Source: Salinivirga cyanobacteriivorans (lineage in GTDB: Bacteria; Bacteroidota; Bacteroidia; Bacteroidales; Salinivirgaceae). Taken from it: a stretch of DNA of 64,000 bases. The DNA lies in contig NZ_CP013118.1 of NCBI RefSeq assembly GCF_001443605.1, forward strand, positions 2,468,501-2,532,500, in the 5' to 3' direction. The notes beneath the pieces are model-generated. The model was not told where the DNA came from and made no database searches. It saw only the letters and a list, made by a program, of their open reading frames with translations. Below are positions 8,163 through 16,815 of this stretch, in pieces. A program made the translations under genes and the position numbers. The stretch's first letter is position 1; the number at the start of each line of letters is the position of its first letter.

Positions 8163-9873
8163 AATTTTGTTTTTCGACTTTTTCCAATAGTTTATCGGTC
8201 GGATTCGGTAAAAGTTGTGCTTCTTCCCAGGCGGTAATAGCTTCATCTTTTTTTCCTAATTTATACAAAATATCTCCATAATGTTCCATTATAACGCTTG
8301 AGCTTGAGCCACCATTTAAAATCGCTTTTTCGATATAAGTTAAAGCATCAGCATAGTTTTCCATTTGAAACAATATCCAGGCGTAGGTGTCGAGATAGGT
8401 GCTATTATCCGGATCTTGTTTTATTGTTTTTAAACTCATGTCTTTAGCTTTATCCAGTTCCATATTATGTTCGCTAAGATAATAGGCGTAATTATTAAGT
8501 AAACTAATCTCATTTGGATTTATATCGATAGCTTTATCAAATGTATTAAAGGCAAGCTGTACGGAGTCTAAATTATAATAAGTTTCTCCTAGAAAATATA
8601 GAAACTGAAACTTAAGCGGATCATTTTTACCTGTAATTTTATTTCCGAACTCCAGATCTTTCATAGCTTTATCGTATTGTTCAAGAATCATATAGGAGAT
8701 GCCACGATAATAATACAGCTCTGATTGATTAGGGAAGTATTCAAGGGCTTTGGTAGCATGATCAATAATTGCCACATTTTGTTCTAATTCATTATCAACC
8801 ATAATAAGCTGAACCCAGGCGTTAAGATTATCAGGACTGGCATTTAGCGAATTTGCATACTCTTCCTGGGCAGCTTTGTATTTGCCTTCACGTACTAACA
8901 AATTGGCATATAATAATTGTACCTCACTATGGTTGCCATATTGCTCTTTAAGGCTTTTAACAAGTCTGGAGAAATAATAAGAAAGCTTAGGATCCTGTTT
9001 AGATATCTGCATGAAGCTAACAAGGACTTCAATTTTTTTATTTACATCTAAATCTTTACTATTTATTACCCTTTCTATATAATTAAAACTTTTATCGTAC
9101 AATTTATTAGCCCTGTAATAATCCGCCATTGATAATAGAGCAACAGTATTATCTGAATCGATTGTTAATAGCCGGTTATATGTTTCTACCCCCTTATCCA
9201 CTCTATCAGTTTTAAAATAAAATTCTCCGAGCAATTCAAGTACCTTTACATTTTCGGGGTACTCTTCACTATATTTAACTAACTCTTTTTCAAGTTTTTT
9301 TAATTCGTCGAGCTGGTGTAATAATTTGAATTTATTAACCAATATTTGGTTATTAAAACCAAACCTCTCTTCGTAATTATTAACCAATGTGAGCGCTTTT
9401 TCATACTGCTTACTTTTAAGGAGAAATTCTGCAGCATTAAACCACAATTTTTGATTATCAGGATAAGCACCTAATAATTGGTCATAAAAACGATTTGTTT
9501 TATTTATATCACCAGCAGATTGCGTAACCATTAACCTGAATTCCTGATAAATAAATTTATCAGGATTTCGTTTAATGGCAATATTTATATCCTGAAAAGC
9601 ACTATCATAATTTTCTTTTTGGTAATAGTATTTAGCACGTTCGTAATGGGCCACAGGATGAGTACTGTCAACACTTAAAATTGATTTTAAATGTTTGAGT
9701 GCCTTCTGATCCTCCTCATATAGCATATTACGTTTATAATCAACTAGATGTCCCTCAATTTGCCTGACTTCTTTTTCCGATAAATCAGGTGCTGGAATCC
9801 TGGATACTTCTTTTTGTGTAGTACAGGAAAAAAATATTAGTGTTGTTATGATCAAAATAATAAAGTAGTTCAT
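8152..9873 (-). CDS. Tetratricopeptide-repeat lipoprotein
   Basis: A TPR protein of 573 residues from the ATG at 9873, chosen because it yields a clean lipoprotein signal (MNYFIILIITTLIFFSC, Cys 17); an upstream start at 9900 would add nine residues. TPR units run across most of the protein, for example the A-helix patterns ALKHLKSILS, AHYERAKYYYQ and LYYYRGISYMILEQYDKAMKDLE. These repeats serve as protein-binding scaffolds, probably at the inner face of the outer membrane. It lies between dut and the DUF4292 gene; the partner is unknown. Confidence 0.88.
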   Translation of the reverse strand: MNYFIILIITTLIFFSCTTQKEVSRIPAPDLSEKEVRQIEGHLVDYKRNMLYEEDQKALKHLKSILSVDSTHPVAHYERAKYYYQKENYDSAFQDINIAIKRNPDKFIYQEFRLMVTQSAGDINKTNRFYDQLLGAYPDNQKLWFNAAEFLLKSKQYEKALTLVNNYEERFGFNNQILVNKFKLLHQLDELKKLEKELVKYSEEYPENVKVLELLGEFYFKTDRVDKGVETYNRLLTIDSDNTVALLSMADYYRANKLYDKSFNYIERVINSKDLDVNKKIEVLVSFMQISKQDPKLSYYFSRLVKSLKEQYGNHSEVQLLYANLLVREGKYKAAQEEYANSLNASPDNLNAWVQLIMVDNELEQNVAIIDHATKALEYFPNQSELYYYRGISYMILEQYDKAMKDLEFGNKITGKNDPLKFQFLYFLGETYYNLDSVQLAFNTFDKAIDINPNEISLLNNYAYYLSEHNMELDKAKDMSLKTIKQDPDNSTYLDTYAWILFQMENYADALTYIEKAILNGGSSSSVIMEHYGDILYKLGKKDEAITAWEEAQLLPNPTDKLLEKVEKQNYVE

Positions 9874-9954
9874 CCTATCAAATTTTATATTAGTTATCAA
9901 AAAACTTCTTCATGAAAAGCAATTTGATTTATTTTTCACCTTCTAACCAAAGCA

Positions 9955-10383
9955 TTATTTGCCAGAATGGCCAAAGCCTCCCTGCCCTCTTTGTGTGTCA
10001 CTGAGTTTTTCTACAATTTTAATATCGGCTTTTTCATATTTATTAATTACCATTTGGGCAATTCTGTCTCCCGGTTTAATTGTATAATCCTCATTACTAA
10101 GATTTACAAGAATAACACCAATTTCTCCTCTGTAATCGGCATCTATGGTTCCGGGGGTATTTAAAACGCTTATGCCATGCTTGAGGGCCATACCACTGCG
10201 TGGCCTAACCATTGCTTCATAACCATGTGGCAATTCTATATATAAACCAGTATGTATTAATGTACGTTGAAGTGGTTTTATTATAATTTCGTCATCACTA
10301 AATGCATGCAAATCCATACCAGCAGAATGTTTAGTTGCATATTTAAGATCGTAGGGACTTTGATTGACAATATTAATTTTCAT
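9955..10383 (-). CDS. dut: Deoxyuridine 5'-triphosphate nucleotidohydrolase
   Basis: Trimeric dUTPase that hydrolyses dUTP to dUMP and pyrophosphate, keeping uracil out of DNA and supplying the dTMP precursor. All five motifs are visible in 142 residues: motif 1 SAGMDLHA, motif 2 PRSGMALK, motif 3 GTIDADYRGEIGV with the catalytic Asp, motif 4 GDRIAQMV, and the C-terminal glycine-rich motif 5 RGQGGFGHSG. It follows the flippase gene by 71 bp and precedes the TPR lipoprotein by 81 bp on the same strand. Confidence 0.97.
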   Translation of the reverse strand: MKINIVNQSPYDLKYATKHSAGMDLHAFSDDEIIIKPLQRTLIHTGLYIELPHGYEAMVRPRSGMALKHGISVLNTPGTIDADYRGEIGVILVNLSNEDYTIKPGDRIAQMVINKYEKADIKIVEKLSDTQRGQGGFGHSGK

Positions 10384-10454
10384 GGGTTATTTGTATATTA
10401 ATTTTCAAATTGAAACGTAAAGTAAAAAAAGAAATTCTTTAGAAAAAGTTAAGA

Positions 10455-11918
10455 CTACTTGCTTTTTAGTTTTCGTAAAAATTCACGATCTACAAACCAT
10501 AAAGATATAAGAAATGCAAATATAATAAGTGTACCGAAAATCAGTGAATAAATTATATTATCGCTCCTGAATAACCAGAATCCTGTAACTAGAATAAGTG
10601 CAACAATTAGTAATTTACTAATGTTGGCCCAATCGTAGTTTATCTTATAATATTTCCTACCTACAAGAATATTTGTAAGTGCCATTGAAACAAAACACAT
10701 GAGTGTAGCAATAGCTGCGCCCATATAACCTAAACCAGGAACTAATAACGAAATAACAATTAATGTAATAATTGAGCCTATAAAGGTAAAATATACACCA
10801 AACCTGGTTTTATCTGTTATTTTATACCATATACTAACATTGTAATATAAACCGAAGAAGAAATTACCCAGCAAAACAATTGGAACAATTTTAAGGCCTA
10901 CATGATAATCAGAATCAATGAAATGCTTAAAGATATCGATATATCCGATAATAGCTACTAATATAAACAGGCCGGTATAACTAAAAGCTTTGGTAACTAA
11001 AGCATAAGTGGTTTTATGATCTTTTTGATCGGAAATTCGGAAAAAAAATGGTTCAACTGCAAACTTGAACATTTGTATGAAAATAATCATAAGTGTGGCA
11101 ATTTTATAATTTGCCCCATAAATACCGATGGCATAGTTTGCGGCTTCTTTGCCATCTATAAAATATTCAAGTATAAATTTGTCACCTACATCGTTAATCA
11201 TTCCTGCCAGTCCACTTAGTACGATAGGATAGCTATAGAGTAACATTTTTAATATAATACCTTGATTTAACATTTTTAAATTCACTCTGAAACTTGGAAT
11301 CAATAAAATCAAGGTAAAAATATTGGCCAGTAAATTACTCATAAAGGCATATTGGAAAGTATAACCAGGGTAATAAATAGATTCAAAAAAAGATAAATCC
11401 TTCAAATACGGCAGTATAAAGAAGAAAAAGACGTTAAAGAATATATTTAAAACTACATTGATAATTTTAAGTGTAGAAAAGAGCCGGGCTTTGTTTTCAT
11501 ATCTTAACCTGGCAAATGGCAAAGACATAAAAATATCGGTAAGCACGATCCCCATAATCATGACTACAGCTATCTTTGCCCCTCCAATGTTAAGGGCATT
11601 TGTAATATTGTCTAGATTAAATCCTACAACAAGAATACTAAGGGTGGCTGTAGCAACAATAAAGAAAAAAGCATTCGTAAAAACCCTGGTGGTTTGATAC
11701 TTTTTGGCAAATCTGAAAAAACTGGTCTCAGTACCAAAAGTTAGTAAAACTATTAGAAAGGCACTGTATGCATATAATTTAGTAAGAATTCCATAATCCG
11801 GTTCCAAAAATAATCGGGTATAAACCGGGGTAAGAAATAAATAATTCAAAAATCGGGGAACTATTGTTCCCAATCCATATATAAGTGTTTGTCCTGCAAG
11901 CTTTTTAATTTGATTCAA
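10455..11918 (-). CDS. Polysaccharide flippase (Wzx/MATE-like, lipopolysaccharide biosynthesis family)
   Basis: Integral membrane protein with about 12-14 hydrophobic segments that likely flips undecaprenyl-linked sugar units across the inner membrane. Related Bacteroidales proteins typically begin 'M-x-x-[IL]-K-K-L-A-G-Q-T-x-I-Y-G'. Here that point is a TTG at 11918, five bases after the stop of the MORN gene, so I place the start there (487 residues). An in-frame ATG at 11984 would add 22 residues and overlap the upstream gene by 62 bp. No glycosyltransferase cluster surrounds it, so the substrate cannot be named. Confidence 0.85.
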   Translation of the reverse strand: MNQIKKLAGQTLIYGLGTIVPRFLNYLFLTPVYTRLFLEPDYGILTKLYAYSAFLIVLLTFGTETSFFRFAKKYQTTRVFTNAFFFIVATATLSILVVGFNLDNITNALNIGGAKIAVVMIMGIVLTDIFMSLPFARLRYENKARLFSTLKIINVVLNIFFNVFFFFILPYLKDLSFFESIYYPGYTFQYAFMSNLLANIFTLILLIPSFRVNLKMLNQGIILKMLLYSYPIVLSGLAGMINDVGDKFILEYFIDGKEAANYAIGIYGANYKIATLMIIFIQMFKFAVEPFFFRISDQKDHKTTYALVTKAFSYTGLFILVAIIGYIDIFKHFIDSDYHVGLKIVPIVLLGNFFFGLYYNVSIWYKITDKTRFGVYFTFIGSIITLIVISLLVPGLGYMGAAIATLMCFVSMALTNILVGRKYYKINYDWANISKLLIVALILVTGFWLFRSDNIIYSLIFGTLIIFAFLISLWFVDREFLRKLKSK

Positions 11919-11922
11919 TGGT

Positions 11923-13392
11923 TCACGGTTTATAATAAATTGATTCGCCTTCTTTATAAGTTTTAACTTTATATAGGTTACCACTCTGATCGAAAAATTG
12001 CCAGTGGCCTACAGATTTTCCAAATTTATAAAACTCTATTCTTCTTTTAATACCACTGGGATAATAATAAATAAATTTTCCATTTCTTTTGCCCCGTACA
12101 TAATTCCCTTTAAAGGCAACAAACCCGTTATTATAACGCCCAATCCAATGACCATCGCGTTCTCCGTCAAAATATTTGCCCTTGAATGTAACCTGGCCTC
12201 GCTTTTCTAACCATAGCCCTTGTTTTAAATCATCGTAATATTCACCTTTCTGAATTATATTGCCAAAGCCATCATAGCTTATATAAAGTCCTTCCTTATC
12301 GGCATAACGATAATTTTCTATACGAAGCGTATCCTGGTTTTTAAAGAACCAAACCCATTTTCCATTTAATTTACCGGAATGATAAAATCCTTCCTGTTCA
12401 ATGCTTTCTCCATCTTTATAAAAAAAGGTCCATTTACCATGTCGCTGTTCATTATGATAGTTACCCTCATATTTTATATTTCCACTTAAATAAAATCCTG
12501 TGACGGGTCCTGATTTTTGATAGTTTTTTATTCGTCCTGATTCTATTTTCCTGCTTAAACTATCATACAAGATATATTTAAAGGGCGCACCTGCAGAATC
12601 ATACCATAGATGACGACCAACAGGTTGTCCGTCAACAAATTTTCCTTCAAATAAGCTGTCCTTTTGTTTATTTTCCAATCCTTCAATAGTATAATTAATC
12701 TCACGGAATTGGTCGTCAATACTTTTCACCTGGGTCTGTTTTCCCTCTGTGTATTGTATTTCCTCTTTTATATTAAACTGATCATCTATCTTAATCCAGG
12801 TACCTGATTTTAAACTATCTTTAAACTGATTGATTTTTTGAAAACTAACAGCTTTATTGTTTCTGTAATCGATTATACTTTTAGATGTTTGATCAGGGTA
12901 AAAATTAATTTGAGTACCTGTTTTGGTACCTTCCGTGTATTGAGTAACGGATTTAATATTTCCATTTGGATAATAAATAAACGCTTTGTCATGAAGTTTA
13001 CCATCAATATATAAACGTTTTTTATATAAATAACTGCCTGTTTTCGAATGTTTTTTATAAATATATGCAAACCCGTTTTTTATACCTTTATCGTATTGAA
13101 TCTGTGTTTTTATTTGACCATCATTAAAATAAAAAGTCCAGGTACTGTCAAGTTTGCCATAAAATCGTTTACCAATAGATTTTAACTGTCCATTATGGTA
13201 AAAATTTTTCCATAGACCATGTGGTTGATTATTCTTAAAATATCCAACTGCAGATATAGTGTTATCACCATAGTAATATGTGACCGGATTTTGCGCTTCA
13301 GCTTGTAATAAAGCTAAACTAAATACCAAGCTTACGGCTAATTTCCAGCATTTTTTCGATGGGTTTAGCCGCTCTTTTACGCAAATCTTCAT
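11923..13392 (-). CDS. Exported MORN/YwqK-repeat protein
   Basis: A secreted protein built from many copies of a ~22-residue beta-hairpin repeat of the form 'Y-x-N-G-x-h-x-x-x-G-x-Y-x-x-G-K-x-x-G-x-W' (for example GYFKNNQPHGLWKNFYHNG and EGNYHNEQRHGKWTFFYKDG), typical of MORN_2/YwqK-like proteins. The signal peptide is KKCWKLAVSLVFSLALLQAEA followed by Q. That segment lies inside the last codons of nadA in another frame, so the start must be upstream of it; I use the ATG at 13392 (one at 13416 is also possible). The function is unknown; antitoxin-like names attached to this repeat in databases are not informative here. Confidence 0.8.
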   Translation of the reverse strand: MKICVKERLNPSKKCWKLAVSLVFSLALLQAEAQNPVTYYYGDNTISAVGYFKNNQPHGLWKNFYHNGQLKSIGKRFYGKLDSTWTFYFNDGQIKTQIQYDKGIKNGFAYIYKKHSKTGSYLYKKRLYIDGKLHDKAFIYYPNGNIKSVTQYTEGTKTGTQINFYPDQTSKSIIDYRNNKAVSFQKINQFKDSLKSGTWIKIDDQFNIKEEIQYTEGKQTQVKSIDDQFREINYTIEGLENKQKDSLFEGKFVDGQPVGRHLWYDSAGAPFKYILYDSLSRKIESGRIKNYQKSGPVTGFYLSGNIKYEGNYHNEQRHGKWTFFYKDGESIEQEGFYHSGKLNGKWVWFFKNQDTLRIENYRYADKEGLYISYDGFGNIIQKGEYYDDLKQGLWLEKRGQVTFKGKYFDGERDGHWIGRYNNGFVAFKGNYVRGKRNGKFIYYYPSGIKRRIEFYKFGKSVGHWQFFDQSGNLYKVKTYKEGESIYYKP

Positions 13393-14314
13393 CCAGTGTA
13401 ATTTCAGGCACTTCATATTTCATGGCAAGATAAATTTTCCTGAGCGTGTTCATCTTCATAAACTTGCAATCGTTACAAGCACAAGTACTATCTTCGGGAG
13501 GAGCAGGTATAAAATGCTTATTCGGAGAATATTTTCTCATTTGATGTAAGATTCCAGATTCAGTAGCTACAATATATTGATCTCCTGTATCCTTTTTAGT
13601 ATAATTCAATAATGAACTTGTACTTCCCACATGTTCAGCCATGATAAGTAAATCATTTTGGCATTCAGGGTGGGCTATAATTTTTGCATCCGGATATTGG
13701 TTCTTAAGTTCAATTATTCTTGGTATACTAAATTCTTTATGCACATGACAGGCACCTTCCCATAAAAGCATATTTCGTCCAGTGATCTTATTTATATAAT
13801 TACCTAAATTTTTATCCGGTGCAAAAATAAGTTTAGCATCTTTTGGGAAGCTATTTACAATATGGACTGCATTGGAGCTTGTACAACAAACATCAGTTAA
13901 TGCCTTGACCTCGGTTGAACTGTTTATATAAGTAATAACGGTATGATCAGGATGTGCTTTTACAAATTTTTCAAATTCATCGGCCGGTGCACTATCAGCA
14001 AGTGAGCAACCTGCGTTAAGATCAGGCAAAACTACTTTTTTTGTTGGATTAACTAATTTGGCAGTTTCAGCCATAAAGTGCACACCAGCAAAAACTATTA
14101 AGTCAGCTTTTGTTTTAGAGGCCTCTTGAGCAAGTGCAAGGCTATCACCTAAAATATCTGATATTTCCTGTATGTCATCGGTTTGATAGAAGTGGCCTAA
14201 AATTATAGCGTTTTTTTCGGCTTTAAGCTTATTTATTTCTACTTTCAAATCGAGATTATCTGGTAAATCGATATCGAGGAAGCCTTTCTTTTTTATTTCA
14301 TTATTGATATCCAT
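13319..14314 (-). CDS. nadA: Quinolinate synthase A
   Basis: [4Fe-4S] enzyme that condenses iminoaspartate with dihydroxyacetone phosphate to quinolinate in de novo NAD synthesis. The 331-residue protein has the three-fold repeated NadA fold with the motifs AIILGHFYQTDDIQEISD (substrate-binding His and Tyr), VCCTSSNA (cluster Cys), HPECQNDLL, and the C-terminal CACNDCKFMKMNTL with the last cluster Cys. No nadB or nadC is next to it. It is the first gene of the minus-strand block; its 3' end is shared with the start of the MORN gene. Confidence 0.96.
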   Translation of the reverse strand: MDINNEIKKKGFLDIDLPDNLDLKVEINKLKAEKNAIILGHFYQTDDIQEISDILGDSLALAQEASKTKADLIVFAGVHFMAETAKLVNPTKKVVLPDLNAGCSLADSAPADEFEKFVKAHPDHTVITYINSSTEVKALTDVCCTSSNAVHIVNSFPKDAKLIFAPDKNLGNYINKITGRNMLLWEGACHVHKEFSIPRIIELKNQYPDAKIIAHPECQNDLLIMAEHVGSTSSLLNYTKKDTGDQYIVATESGILHQMRKYSPNKHFIPAPPEDSTCACNDCKFMKMNTLRKIYLAMKYEVPEITLDEDLRKRAAKPIEKMLEISRKLGI

Positions 14315-14871
14315 AAATTTTTTTTCTCTATGATGATATTAATATGCGGTTAAAACGTGTATAAAATTTCTACAAAAAGTTTGCAATTTATATAATAAAC
14401 AATGTCAAAAAGATAATTAACAGCAATGTTAATTACAACTATCTATATACCAAAGCATATTTTTAGTTATTAACATGTGTTGACAAAAATAAGGTTTAAA
14501 AGAAAGAAATGCATTTTAAATTATAAAATGTTCATTTGGGTGTTGATAATTGAAGAAAGTTTTCTAAAAAAAATAGTTGCAAATTTTATTTGATAAATCC
14601 TTATCCGGATTTTTTATAATTCAAAACAATTTATGTGATTTTAGGCACAGATTTATTCAACAATTATAAACAGAGATTAAAATTTATTATATATTGATTT
14701 TCAGTAAAATAGTTTTATAATTGTATCGAATATGTTGTGTCTCATAAAATTAACAGTGGTTGAAAAAAAAATATGAATAAAGGTTTGCATTTTATCTAAA
14801 AGCAACTATAAAGCAACTTATTTTTACTATTTTTGTATTTTAATTGAACGATTAAAAATATTAAACCACAT
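14315..14871. other. Divergent intergenic region, 557 bp, AT-rich
   Basis: Separates nadA (minus) from rpiB (plus). It is strongly AT-rich with frequent in-frame stops and has no credible gene, tRNA or long dyad. It must hold the promoters of both flanking units. The only element I would name is a possible -7 box upstream of rpiB (listed separately). Confidence 0.6.
14828..14835 (+). promoter_or_regulatory. Possible -7 element for rpiB
   Basis: TATTTTTG matches the Bacteroidetes primary-sigma -7 consensus TAnnTTTG and ends 36 bp before the rpiB ATG. No TTTG/TTG is found at the expected -33 distance, so this remains tentative. Confidence 0.3.
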
Positions 14872-15309
14872 ATGGGTAAAAAATTATTGTTGGCCTCAGA
14901 TCATGCCGGTTTTCCAATGAAGCAGCATATTTATCACTGGCTAAAGAAGCATGGATACGAAGTAACAGATTTGGGAACAGATGGAGAAGAAAGTGTTGAT
15001 TACCCTGATTTTGGTCATAAGCTTGGTTCCATGATTGATGAGAATGATGAATATATTGGTATAGGCCTGTGCGGAAGTGGAAATGGAATGAATATGTCTG
15101 TTAGTCAGCATTCGTCAACGCGCAGTGCTTTGTGTTGGAATACGGAAATTGCTTCTCTTGCACGCCGCCACAACGATGCCAATGTATGTGTTTTGCCCGG
15201 CAGATTTGTAACCCAAAATCAGGCTGAAGAAATAGTAGAGAAATTTCTTAACACAGGTTTTGAAGGAGGACGTCACGATAATAGAGTTAAAAAAATACCC
15301 CTTAAATAA
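14872..15309 (+). CDS. rpiB: Ribose 5-phosphate isomerase B
   Basis: Interconverts ribose 5-phosphate and ribulose 5-phosphate in the pentose phosphate pathway. It is a 145-residue RpiB/LacA fold. Visible motifs are SDHAGFPMK at the N-terminus (phosphate and ring opening), the active-site Cys loop GLCGSGNGMNM, and HNDANVCVLPGRF. The Cys loop reads CGSGNGM where CGTGIGM is more common, a minor change. Six bases separate it from the Rrf2 gene, so the two are co-transcribed. Confidence 0.94.
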   Translation: MGKKLLLASDHAGFPMKQHIYHWLKKHGYEVTDLGTDGEESVDYPDFGHKLGSMIDENDEYIGIGLCGSGNGMNMSVSQHSSTRSALCWNTEIASLARRHNDANVCVLPGRFVTQNQAEEIVEKFLNTGFEGGRHDNRVKKIPLK

Positions 15310-15315
15310 AAAATT

Positions 15316-15753
15316 ATGCTTTCGAATACATGTAAATACGGTATACGTGCCATTATTTACCTTGCTCTGGAAAATAGTGATAAAAAAGTTGGTATTAAAC
15401 AAATAGCAGAAGATTTGGATATACCAAGCCCGTTTTTGAGTAAAATTCTTCAGGTTTTAGCTAAGAATAAAATTCTAACATCAACTAAAGGACCACATGG
15501 TGGTTTTGGTTTAGGTAAAAGTGCCGAAGAAATATCTTTAATGGATGTGGTAAAAGTGATTGATGGCATGGACTTTTTTGAAACTTGCCTTATTGGGCTG
15601 AAAAGTTGTACTGATCCAGATGCCTCAGTACGCTGCCCAATACATAATCAGTATGAGCCTATCAGACAGGAGACCCGGCAATTATTTGAGAACACTTCAA
15701 TAGCTAAACTGGCAGATTCCATAAAACTTTCTGGCGGAGAAATCAGGATTTAA
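15316..15753 (+). CDS. Rrf2-family transcriptional regulator with cluster-type cysteines
   Basis: A 145-residue winged-helix regulator. The N-terminus MLSNTCKYGIRAIIYLA and the recognition region LSKILQVLAKNKILTSTKGPHGGF are typical Rrf2. Three cysteines in the loop FETCLIGLKSC…VRC (spacing 7 and 10) correspond to the Fe-S ligands of IscR/NsrR-type members, so it probably senses iron-sulfur status, nitric oxide or redox stress. No Fe-S assembly genes lie nearby, so its targets are elsewhere or include its own unit with rpiB. Confidence 0.9.
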   Translation: MLSNTCKYGIRAIIYLALENSDKKVGIKQIAEDLDIPSPFLSKILQVLAKNKILTSTKGPHGGFGLGKSAEEISLMDVVKVIDGMDFFETCLIGLKSCTDPDASVRCPIHNQYEPIRQETRQLFENTSIAKLADSIKLSGGEIRI

Positions 15754-15852
15754 CATGAAATTATTGGTGTTTTTTTGCATAATTGACAGACAATTACGTT
15801 ATTGAATGAAACAACTATGAGATTTAATTTCAGAATATATAATACATGATTT

Positions 15853-16740
15853 GTGAAAGCTAAAATAGCGCTTCTTTTATTACTCATTACTGTTCATCTA
15901 GGTGCCCAGGACAACAATCGCAATGAAGTAAAAACGGTTGTTGATGATTTTATACAGGCAATGAATCAGCAGGATACAAAGACGTTATTAACACTCATGG
16001 ACCGGAATATTGGTTTTATGACTGTTTTTTTCGATGGCAAAAAAAGTATCTTAGCTGCTGAAAGTGTTGAAATGTTTATTGAGAACATTGAAAGTACCTC
16101 ACCCGGAATGATTAAAGAGGAGCTGTTAAATTATAAAATAACAGCATCTGATGCACTTGCCACTGTATGGAGTGAGTACAATTTCTACGTAAGTGGTTCG
16201 CTTAGTCATTGCGGCGAAAATGCTTTTCAGCTTTATAAATCGCCCAAAGGCTGGAGAATAATACAAATAACCGATACCCGCTACAATAAAGAGAAATGCC
16301 GTATTAAAACGCCTACCGATAAATATGAACGGAAAGCAACCCTCATAAAATTTATAGATAACTGGCACAGGGCAGCATCAAAAGCAGAAATGCAACCATA
16401 CTTTAATGCTATGTCTGATGACGCAATTTATGTAGGCACAGACCCTGATGAATTCTGGACTAAGCCTCAATTTAAAGCGTGGGCAAAATCATATTTTGAA
16501 GATGGCAAAGCGTGGCACTTTGAAACCATTAAGCGCGACATTTTTTTTACAGATGATGAAGATCTGGCATGGTTTAATGAAAAACTTAATACCTCAATGG
16601 GAACTTGCCATGCAACAGGTGTTGCAGTGTATACAAGAAATGGCTGGAAGATTAAATACTATCAACTATCTGTTACTGTTCCAAATGAACTACTTGAGGA
16701 TTTTCTGGAACTCAAAAATTCAACAAACGTAAAGGAATAA
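15853..16740 (+). CDS. Exported protein with two SnoaL/NTF2-like domains
   Basis: 295 residues starting with GTG at 15853; the nearby ATG at 15846 runs into a stop after five codons. The signal peptide is MKAKIALLLLLITVHLGA followed by QD. Two tandem repeats of about 125 residues (20-145 and 155-285) have the 'FIQAMNQQDTKTLLTLMD … FFDGKKSI' and 'FIDNWHRAASKAEMQPYFN' helices and the closing beta strands of NTF2-like cone folds (DUF4440/SnoaL-like). The ligand or enzymatic activity cannot be told from sequence. It stands alone between the Rrf2 regulator and a lipoprotein gene. Confidence 0.75.
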   Translation: MKAKIALLLLLITVHLGAQDNNRNEVKTVVDDFIQAMNQQDTKTLLTLMDRNIGFMTVFFDGKKSILAAESVEMFIENIESTSPGMIKEELLNYKITASDALATVWSEYNFYVSGSLSHCGENAFQLYKSPKGWRIIQITDTRYNKEKCRIKTPTDKYERKATLIKFIDNWHRAASKAEMQPYFNAMSDDAIYVGTDPDEFWTKPQFKAWAKSYFEDGKAWHFETIKRDIFFTDDEDLAWFNEKLNTSMGTCHATGVAVYTRNGWKIKYYQLSVTVPNELLEDFLELKNSTNVKE

Positions 16741-16815
16741 ATCAATGGTTTTTTGATCATCGTAGAGATGCTTTCAAAAACTTTGTGTTTTTTTGTGAAG
16801 GTAAATATTACGGAT

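Noticed and set aside
11923..13392. Toxin-antitoxin label for the MORN/YwqK-repeat protein
   Set aside because: The label comes from database naming of the repeat; this is an exported multi-repeat protein with no partner gene.
14315..14871. Possible replication origin in the AT-rich gap before rpiB
   Set aside because: Only one degenerate DnaA-box-like word (TTATCCGGA); no cluster of boxes.
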